Source of the DNA: CADCVT01 sp036389155
GTDB lineage: Bacteria > Actinomycetota > Thermoleophilia > Solirubrobacterales > Solirubrobacteraceae
Length of the DNA: 64,000 nucleotides
Direction of reading: 5' to 3'
Assembly (NCBI GenBank): GCA_036389155.1
Contig: DASVQN010000007.1
Coordinates: forward strand, 55,312-119,311
Position numbers and translations under genes: made by a program. Position 1 is the stretch's first letter; each line of letters opens with the position of its first letter. The notes beneath the pieces were generated by a model. That model saw nothing but the letters and a program-made list of their open reading frames with translations. It made no database searches and was not told the origin of the DNA. Shown piece by piece: positions 58,093 through 64,000 of this stretch.

Positions 58093-58434
58093 TCAGCGCC
58101 GCGGCAGCGGGCACGTCGCGCAGACCGTGCTCTCCGGTGCGGCGCGCAGGCGGCGGGGGTCGATCTCCTCGCCGCACGCGTCGCACGTCCCGTACGTGCC
58201 GTCCTCGACCTTCTCGAGCGCGCGCTCGACGCGCTCCAGCCGCGACTCCAGGCGGGTGGCGACGCCGATCTGGTTCAGGCGGTCGACGGCCTCGATGGTC
58301 CCGTCGCCGATGCGCTTGCCGAAGCTGAGGTTCGTGCCGCGCTCGGGCTTCGCTGCGAAGCGGCCCAGGCGCTGCTCGAGGTCGGTCTGGATCTCGCGGA
58401 GGGCTCTCTCGGCGGCGCCGACGTCGGTTGCCAT
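58093..58434 (-). CDS. TraR/DksA-family zinc-finger protein
   Basis: 113 residues. An N-terminal coiled coil (ERALREIQTDLEQRL) precedes the C4 zinc finger CDACGEEIDPRRLRA then CATC. DksA/TraR-like proteins reach into the RNA polymerase secondary channel; the coiled-coil tip here lacks an obvious DxxDxA, so regulation of transcription is inferred from the fold only. ATG at 58434. Confidence 0.88.
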   Translation of the reverse strand: MATDVGAAERALREIQTDLEQRLGRFAAKPERGTNLSFGKRIGDGTIEAVDRLNQIGVATRLESRLERVERALEKVEDGTYGTCDACGEEIDPRRLRAAPESTVCATCPLPRR

Positions 58435-58478
58435 CGAAGAGGGGCTACCCGGTGCCCGCCCGCGGTAGCGTCCCGGCC

Positions 58479-59984
58479 GTGATCACCGACACGATCGTCC
58501 GCACCAGCCGCGGCGAGCTTCGCGGCAGCTCGGCCGACGGCGTCGCCTCGTTCAAGGGGATCCCGTACGCCGCTGCGCCGTTCGGCGCCGACCGGTTCGC
58601 CGCTCCGCGACCGGCGCCGGCGTGGGACGGCGTGCGCGACGCGACCGCCTTCGGGCCGACCGCGCCGCATCCGGGGTACGCGGCGCCGTTCGACCAGCTC
58701 ATCCACGACGTGCAGATCCCCGGCGAGGACTGCCTGAACCTCAACGTGTGGACGCCCGAGCCCTCGCCGCCGGGCGCGGGCCTCCCGGTCATGGTGTGGA
58801 TCCACGGCGGGGCGTTCGTCAACGGGTCGGGCGCGGTCCCGACGTACGACGGGACGCGGTTCGCGCAGGACGGCGTCGTGTGCGTGACGATCAACTACCG
58901 GCTCGGCATCGACGGCTACCTGTGGTTCGGCGACGGCGGGGCGGAGAACCGTGGCGTGCTCGACCAGCTCGCGGCGCTGCGCTGGGTGCAGGAGGAGATC
59001 GAGGCCTTCGGCGGCGACCCGGCCAACGTGACCGTCTTCGGCGAGTCGGCCGGCGCGATGAGCATCGGCACGCTCCTCGCGTGCCCTCGCGCAGACGGGC
59101 TCTTCGGGCGGGCGATCCTGCAGAGCGGCGCAGGCCACCACGTCATCCACCCGGAGACCGCGCGGCTGGTCACGGGCGAGGTCGCGACGCGGCTGGCCGT
59201 GGAGCCGACGCGCGAGGCGCTCGCCGCGGTCCCGCTCGACACCCTCCTCGCGGCGCAGGCCGAGGTCGCCCGCGAGGCCCAGGCCGCCCCCGACCCGCAG
59301 CGCTGGGGCGAGGTCGCCGCGAACGCGATGGCGTTCGAGCCGGTCGTCGACGGCGACCTGATCCCCGGCGTTCCGATCCAGCGCCTCGGGGAGGGCGCCG
59401 CGCCCGGCGTCGACCTCCTCGCCGGCTCGAACAGCGACGAGCACCGCCTGTACCTCGTGCCGACCGGCGTGATGGACCAGGCGCCCGAGGAGGCGTTCGC
59501 GTTCTACGCGGGCGCCTACGGCCTCGACCTGCAGCGCGCGCGGGATACGTACGGCGCGCGCGACGACGCCGCCACGCCCGGCGAGCTGCTCGCCGCGCTG
59601 CTGACCGACTGGTTCTTCCGCATCCCGGCGATCCGCGTCACCGAGGCGCGCGTCGCCGGCGGCGGCCGCGCCCACCACTACGAGTTCGCGTGGCGCTCGC
59701 CGCTCTTCGACGGCAAGCTCGGCGCCTGCCACGCCCTCGAGCTCGGCTTCGCCTTCGACACGCTCGGCGCGACGGGGACGAGCGGCCTCGCCGGCGAGGA
59801 CCCGCCCCAGCAGGTCGCCGACGACATGCACCGCGCCTGGGTCGCGTTCGCCCGCGACGGCGACCCCGGCTGGCCCGCGTACGAGCCCGAGCGCCGCGCG
59901 GTGATGCGCTTCGCCGCGCCCGAGTCGACCCTCACCGAGGACCCGAGGGCGGAGGAGCGGCTGCTGTGGGAGGGGGTCCGGTGA
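58479..59984 (+). CDS. carboxylesterase (type B, lipase family)
   Basis: 501 residues. The nucleophile motif FGESAGAMSIG, the oxyanion segment VWIHGGAFVNGSG, and the EDCLNLNVWTP signature mark type B carboxylesterases. The catalytic acid is probably in AGSNSDEHRLY and the histidine in GACHALELGF. Ester substrate unknown. No signal peptide. GTG at 58479; a longer frame starts at 58428 with no conserved sequence. It overlaps the convergent GNAT gene by 53 bases. Confidence 0.92.
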   Translation: MITDTIVRTSRGELRGSSADGVASFKGIPYAAAPFGADRFAAPRPAPAWDGVRDATAFGPTAPHPGYAAPFDQLIHDVQIPGEDCLNLNVWTPEPSPPGAGLPVMVWIHGGAFVNGSGAVPTYDGTRFAQDGVVCVTINYRLGIDGYLWFGDGGAENRGVLDQLAALRWVQEEIEAFGGDPANVTVFGESAGAMSIGTLLACPRADGLFGRAILQSGAGHHVIHPETARLVTGEVATRLAVEPTREALAAVPLDTLLAAQAEVAREAQAAPDPQRWGEVAANAMAFEPVVDGDLIPGVPIQRLGEGAAPGVDLLAGSNSDEHRLYLVPTGVMDQAPEEAFAFYAGAYGLDLQRARDTYGARDDAATPGELLAALLTDWFFRIPAIRVTEARVAGGGRAHHYEFAWRSPLFDGKLGACHALELGFAFDTLGATGTSGLAGEDPPQQVADDMHRAWVAFARDGDPGWPAYEPERRAVMRFAAPESTLTEDPRAEERLLWEGVR

Positions 59985-60450
59985 GGACCACCGACGTCGC
60001 CACCTGCTCCTCGGCGATCGTCCAGTAGGTCCGCAGCAGGTCCGCCGTCCGCTCGGGCGGCACGAGCGCGAAGCCGTGCCGCTCGTAAAAGCGGATCGCC
60101 CACCCGGCCGCGGCCCACGTCCCGACCAGCATCCGGCGCGAGCTGCGCGCGACCAGATGCCGCAGCAGCGCGCCGCCGATCCCGCGGCCCTGCGCGTCCG
60201 GCGCGACGTAGGCATGGCGGATCAGCGAGACGTCGCGGACGGGCTGGATGCCCATGACGCCGAGCAGCCGGCCGTCCTCCTCGTAGCCCCAGAACACGAC
60301 GCCCGCCGCGATCTCCTCGTCGAGCTCGCCCAGCGGCATGTACGGCTCGCGCCAGCGGTCGGCGGGGATGACGCCGCGGTAGGCCTCGGCCGCCGCGTTG
60401 ACGATCGCCACGATGGCGTCGCGCTCGTCGTCGCGGCACGACCGGATCAT
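59932..60450 (-). CDS. GNAT family N-acetyltransferase
   Basis: 172 residues. The acetyl-CoA-binding motif A is the AYVAPDAQGRGIGGALLRHLV segment (Q/RxxGxG/A), preceded by GVMGIQPVRDVSLIRH and followed by FYERHGFALV. The acceptor is unknown. The ATG at 60450 overlaps the stop of the PLP decarboxylase (ATGA), making it the third gene of a coupled operon. It overlaps the convergent carboxylesterase. Confidence 0.9.
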   Translation of the reverse strand: MIRSCRDDERDAIVAIVNAAAEAYRGVIPADRWREPYMPLGELDEEIAAGVVFWGYEEDGRLLGVMGIQPVRDVSLIRHAYVAPDAQGRGIGGALLRHLVARSSRRMLVGTWAAAGWAIRFYERHGFALVPPERTADLLRTYWTIAEEQVATSVVLTGPPPTAAAPPPSGPR

Positions 60451-62246
60451 GCCACGACCAGCACGCGGCGCAGCGCGGGATCGGCGCAGTAGGCCAGGCG
60501 GGTCCCCGCGGCCGCCTCGGCCTGCAGGGCGCGGACGACCTCCTCCGTGACGACCTCGCCCGGCGCGAGGGCCGGGATCCCGGGCGGGTACGGCGCGGCG
60601 AGCTCCGCGCAGACGCGCCCGATCGCGTCGCCGGCGTCGACGAGCTCGGAGGCGGCGAAGAACGCCTCGCGCGGCGACATCGCGGTCTGCGGCCGGACCC
60701 GCCACGCGGTCGACGCGGCGACCGGCCGGGGCTCGGCCCGCCGCGCCTCCAGCGATCCTCGCAACGCGACGATCAGCCGCTCGACGCCATCCTCGTCGTC
60801 GGCGACGGTCAGGATCGGCACGAGCGTGTCGCGGTCGGCCATCTCGAGGCGCACGCCGGCACGGAGGAGGTCGCGTTCGACCGCGAACCCGTCCGCGCCC
60901 GTCCCGGCCAGCGATACGACGAGCTTCAGCGGGTCGACCGCCGCGGCCGACGGGAAGCGCTCGACGACCGCGCCGTCGAGCACGTGCACGCCATCGATGG
61001 CGCCGACCTCCTCGCGGAAGCGCCGCGCCAGCCCCGCGGCGGCCGCGAGCAGCCGCGGCCCCTCCGTCGCCATCAGGCGGCGCGTGCGGTCGATCGAGGC
61101 GTGGATCGCCGCGCTCGGGCTGGTCGTGTGGAGCGCGTCGAACGCGGCGTCGACCCGGCGCAGGTCGAGCCGCTCGCCGCTCGCCAGGCACAGCGCCGCC
61201 TGCGTGAACGAGGTGAGCGTCTTGTGGGCCGAGACGACCATCGCGTCCGCACCGCACTGCATCGCGTTGCGCGGCATCGGCGGGCCGAGGCCGAGGTGCG
61301 CGCCCCACGCCTGGTCGACGACGAGGGGGACGCCGGCCTCGTGGGCCAGCTCCGCGATCGCAGCGACGTCGCTCAGCACCCCGGTGTAGGACGGCTCGAC
61401 GAGGAACACCGCGCGCACGTCCTGCTCGAGCGCCGCGGCGACCTCCTCGACGGGCACGCCCACGGTCAGCCCCGTCGCGGGGTCGACGTCAGCCTGCATC
61501 CACACCGGCGCGAGCCCGCTGAGGACGAGGCCCGAGAACAGCGAGCGATGCAGCGTGCGCGAGACCGCGACCCTGTCGCCCGGAGCAGCCACGGCCAGCG
61601 CCAGCGCCTGGTTGGCCATCGTCGACCCGGCGACCGAGAACCGGCAGTGGTCGGCGCCCCACAGCGACGCCGCGAGCCGCTCCGCCCGGCCGAGCACGTC
61701 GCCGGACAGCTGCGCGTCATCTGCGCCCGGCACCAGCGCGACGTCGAGCGCGAGCAGCGGGTCGTCCAGCCAGGCCGCTCGCTTGTGGCCGGGGAGCGAG
61801 AACGACGTGTCGCCCGCGGCCAGGAACGCGTCGACCGCGTCGGCCATCGGCGTCTCGAGCATCGCGGCCGGGACGAGCCTGCGCCGCTTGGCCGCCCGCA
61901 GGTCGGCGAGCGGCTGCGGCGCCGGATCGGCGAGGACCTCGAGCAGCTCGGCGCGGCCGACGATCCGGTCGCCCTCGAGCAGCGTGAAGACGGCCTCGGG
62001 CCGCAGCGAGCGCGGCAGCTCGTCGGGCGAGACGACCCACGCGCGCACCGTCCCGCTGCCGCCGGGCGGCAGCGACGCGGCGCCCTCGAGCACGACGACC
62101 GCGTCGTGGACCACCGGCTCGACGTCCCGTCGCCGCCGGCCGAAGGACATCGACGCGCGGTAGCCGTCGGCGATCGGCCGCCGGCGCCCGCCGCGATCCG
62201 CCGGCGCGAGCTCGACCGCGAGCCGCAGGACGGTGGCGGGGGTCAG
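60447..62246 (-). CDS. EF-Tu domain III-like / Orn-Lys-Arg decarboxylase-type PLP enzyme fusion
   Basis: About 599 residues if started at CTG 62246, which overlaps the propeller stop by four bases (CTGA); the first ATG is at 62150 and would cut the fold. Residues ~1-105 match EF-Tu domain III: DRGGRRRPIADGYR, then the LEG/VG ending (LLEGDRIVGRAEL). From ~130 a fold-type I PLP enzyme follows: LPGHKRAAWLDDP, FSVAGSTMANQAL, VVDQAWGAHLG, and the PLP-lysine SAHKTLTSFTQAA. The core is that of Orn/Lys/Arg decarboxylases. The fusion partner's role is unknown. Confidence 0.83.
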   Translation of the reverse strand: MTPATVLRLAVELAPADRGGRRRPIADGYRASMSFGRRRRDVEPVVHDAVVVLEGAASLPPGGSGTVRAWVVSPDELPRSLRPEAVFTLLEGDRIVGRAELLEVLADPAPQPLADLRAAKRRRLVPAAMLETPMADAVDAFLAAGDTSFSLPGHKRAAWLDDPLLALDVALVPGADDAQLSGDVLGRAERLAASLWGADHCRFSVAGSTMANQALALAVAAPGDRVAVSRTLHRSLFSGLVLSGLAPVWMQADVDPATGLTVGVPVEEVAAALEQDVRAVFLVEPSYTGVLSDVAAIAELAHEAGVPLVVDQAWGAHLGLGPPMPRNAMQCGADAMVVSAHKTLTSFTQAALCLASGERLDLRRVDAAFDALHTTSPSAAIHASIDRTRRLMATEGPRLLAAAAGLARRFREEVGAIDGVHVLDGAVVERFPSAAAVDPLKLVVSLAGTGADGFAVERDLLRAGVRLEMADRDTLVPILTVADDEDGVERLIVALRGSLEARRAEPRPVAASTAWRVRPQTAMSPREAFFAASELVDAGDAIGRVCAELAAPYPPGIPALAPGEVVTEEVVRALQAEAAAGTRLAYCADPALRRVLVVA

Positions 62247-63736
62247 CGGCGGCGAGCGGGCGTCGAGCGCAGGACGAGCGCGACGGGGAGGAAGTCCGGG
62301 TGCATCACGCGCAGGCGGTAGCGCCGGACGCGCTCGAAGCCGCGGCGCTTGCGCAGGACCGCGACGCCGCGGGCGTTCGTCCGGGCGCGGGCGCCGGCCA
62401 GGAGCACGCGCGCCCCGGCGACCGGGACGACGCGACCCTCGCGCCGGGTGGTCACCGTGACCCGCAGCCGGAACGGCGTGCGGACGCGGATGCGCCGCGG
62501 CGACACGGCGACCCGCAGCGGCGGGCGGGCCGCGACCGGGCTGTCCGTCGCGTCCTCGGCGAGCTTGCCCATCCGCATCCGCTGCGGGTGGTCGCCGACG
62601 GGGATCCGCGCGATCTCGCGCTCGGAGTCGTAGGAGATGACCGACACGGCGTCGTCGCCGCTGAACGACACGAAGCACAGCTTCCCGTCGCCGCTGTTCG
62701 TCGCCCAGTACGGCTTGACCCCGTTCGCCGCGATCGTCGTCGCGAAGTCGTCGCGGTGCACGATCGCGGCGTAGTCCGACATCGTCCCGGCCACGCACAG
62801 CTTCGTCCCCTCGCCGTTCATCGCGAGGCCGTGGTGGGCGGAGTCGAGCAGGTACTCGTCGCGCCGCTTGGCCTTCGCCTCGTCGCTGATCGGCAGCTCG
62901 GCGAGCCGCAGAACCTTGTCCTCCTGCAGGTCGTACTCGACGAACCCGTGGAAGAAGGAGACCTGGAAGTAGACGTAGCGCTCGTCCGGGGACAGCGCCA
63001 TCGGGCGGACGGCGGCGCTCATCCCCGGATGGCCCGCCTCCTCGAGCTTCTTGCCCATGTCGATCCGCTTGAGGACCTTGTTCGTCGCCGCGTCGACGAC
63101 CTGGAACCAGCGGTCGCCCTTGGACGCGTCCATCGACGGATCGTCGGTTGGGGTGTAAACGGTGCCGATCGACGCGTGGTAGACGAGCGAGCCGTCCTTG
63201 GAGTAGTTGTTCTCGTGCGGCTGGTCGCCGGACTCGAATTCGCCCACGATCTTGCCCTGCTCGACGTCGATGACGTGCACCTTGCGCGCGGTCGACGCGG
63301 ACACGAGCACGTGCCTGCCGTCGGGCGAGATCGCCATGTGGTCGGCCCGGTAGCCCTCGACCTTCACGCGCCAGACGATCTTCTCGGTGGCGAGGTCGAT
63401 CCCGACCACGTCGGCCAGCGACGGGCGCGAGACGTAGAGGAACCGGCCGTCGTGCGAGCTGAACATGTCGTCGACGAACTGGTCGTGGCCCTCGCCGACG
63501 AGCTGGCGGATCCCGAGGAAGTAGCCCTGCGCCGCGGGGTTCATCGCGATCTCGGCCAGGCGCTCGTCCTTGTCGGGGATGATGTTGATCCGCTTGATGC
63601 GCTGGAAGGTCGAGGCGTCGATGACGTCCGCCGTGCCGTCCCAGTTGTTGCCCACGTAGAGGACGTCGCGCGTCGCGGCCCCGGCCGGCGCGGCCAGCAC
63701 GAAGAACGCGAGCAGGGTGGGGAGGAGGCGCCGCAC
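62243..63736 (-). CDS. secreted YncE-like beta-propeller protein
   Basis: 497 residues with a signal peptide (LLPTLLAFFVLAAPAGAA). Seven-bladed YVTN/YncE-type repeats are visible: DVLYVGNNWDG, GRFLYVSRPSLADVVGID, HMAISPDGRHVLVSAS, MALSPDERYVYFQV, and CFVSFSGDDAVSVIS. An Ig-like basic domain closes the protein. It is an exported propeller, perhaps wall-attached; ligand unknown. GTG at 63736 fits the signal peptide better than the upstream start. Its stop overlaps the next gene. Confidence 0.85.
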   Translation of the reverse strand: MRRLLPTLLAFFVLAAPAGAATRDVLYVGNNWDGTADVIDASTFQRIKRINIIPDKDERLAEIAMNPAAQGYFLGIRQLVGEGHDQFVDDMFSSHDGRFLYVSRPSLADVVGIDLATEKIVWRVKVEGYRADHMAISPDGRHVLVSASTARKVHVIDVEQGKIVGEFESGDQPHENNYSKDGSLVYHASIGTVYTPTDDPSMDASKGDRWFQVVDAATNKVLKRIDMGKKLEEAGHPGMSAAVRPMALSPDERYVYFQVSFFHGFVEYDLQEDKVLRLAELPISDEAKAKRRDEYLLDSAHHGLAMNGEGTKLCVAGTMSDYAAIVHRDDFATTIAANGVKPYWATNSGDGKLCFVSFSGDDAVSVISYDSEREIARIPVGDHPQRMRMGKLAEDATDSPVAARPPLRVAVSPRRIRVRTPFRLRVTVTTRREGRVVPVAGARVLLAGARARTNARGVAVLRKRRGFERVRRYRLRVMHPDFLPVALVLRSTPARRR

Positions 63737-63855
63737 GGCCGGAACTGTACGACTAGCTGAGCTGCCCACGGACCTGGTGAACGGCTGAGGAAGACGTCCG
63801 GCCCCGTCCTGAGGCTCTGGTCTGCGACGACTGGAGCTCTCGAGGAGGGGCCGGA

Positions 63856-64000
63856 ATGAAAGACGGTAGATGCAAGCTCGGACTGGCTGGGCGCCTTGAG
63901 CTGGTTCGCCTGGTCGAGTCGGGATCGACGCTCAGGCAGGCCGCGGCCTGCCTGAGCGTCGCGCCGGCCACCGCGCATCGGTGGTGGCATCGCTGGCAGC
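63856..64000 (+). mobile_element. IS481-like transposase N-terminus (cut by window edge)
   Basis: ATG at 63856 opens 48 residues before the window ends. They contain LELVRLVESGSTLRQAAACLS then VAPATAHRWWHRW, the helix-turn-helix found at the start of IS481-family transposases and their relatives. The catalytic DDE region is beyond the window. No terminal inverted repeat was identified upstream. It could also be a stand-alone HTH protein. Confidence 0.6.

Noticed and set aside
60447..62798. 783-residue frame extending the decarboxylase fusion upstream to 62798
   Set aside because: The part beyond 62246 is antisense/off-frame to the propeller gene and shows no conserved sequence.
1..64000. tRNA, rRNA, riboswitch or prophage genes
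   Set aside because: No recognisable stem-loop tRNA pattern, rRNA core or phage structural gene was found by eye; a covariance-model scan would be needed to exclude small RNAs.

Overview
The window is very GC-rich, gene-dense DNA (about 72 genes, almost no spacers) with frequent GTG starts and short stop/start overlaps. It looks like chromosome of a high-GC actinomycetote, most likely class Thermoleophilia, order Solirubrobacterales (Conexibacter or Solirubrobacter type). That placement rests on composition and on the gene families: HipA-like/DUF3037, DUF3891, DUF5069, RTX-like and cysteine-bracketed secreted proteins. No rRNA, tRNA, CRISPR array or prophage was seen. The only mobile-element trace is the start of an IS481-like transposase at the right edge.

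Layout. 73-4471 (minus) is a tightly overlapped operon of GMC oxidoreductase, aldehyde dehydrogenase and DUF2855 protein, with TerC just upstream. 5597-11230 (plus) carries an STAS protein, a J-domain/PH-like protein, a hotdog thioesterase, a HipA-like kinase with no canonical start codon, a DUF3037-PdxH fusion, a DUF5069-cupin fusion, a DJ-1/PfpI protein and DUF3891. 11217-19771 mixes secreted beta-rich proteins, an M20/DsbA-like/MBL-like operon, an SDR and small membrane proteins. 19768-21863 is a KaiB-KaiC-STAS operon. 22012-28239 holds a P450, an amidase, a methyltransferase, a frameshifted aminotransferase and a vanadium haloperoxidase-like enzyme. 28352-45090 is dominated by exported proteins: RTX-like, trypsin-like, a 1089-residue repeat protein, a proline/serine repeat protein and a three-gene cluster of related beta-sandwich proteins. 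Hydrolases, SDR and LLM enzymes, a Pth2-like protein and a YedK/HMCES protein lie among them.

45090-64000 carries DUF488, SRPBCC, an ABC1-family probable pseudokinase, AlkB, a membrane Ser/Thr kinase next to an EAL phosphodiesterase, and a STAND (NLR-like) NTPase with a small helical partner. It also has a zinc alcohol dehydrogenase, a mini L7/L12-like protein, a DksA/TraR protein, a carboxylesterase and a three-gene operon of beta-propeller, EF-Tu-domain/PLP-decarboxylase fusion and GNAT.

The most interesting unit is 52773-55210. The small protein ends in a 24-residue glycine-rich motif that recurs, 16 of 24 identical, at the start of the adjacent STAND ATPase. This is the arrangement expected of an NLR and an effector that signal through matching motifs. 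The NTPase also appears membrane-anchored, with an outside domain. Other notable points: two genes whose conserved N-termini can only be reached from CTG codons, seven convergent gene pairs that share one CTAG as both stop codons, the KaiBC-STAS operon, and several unusual domain fusions.
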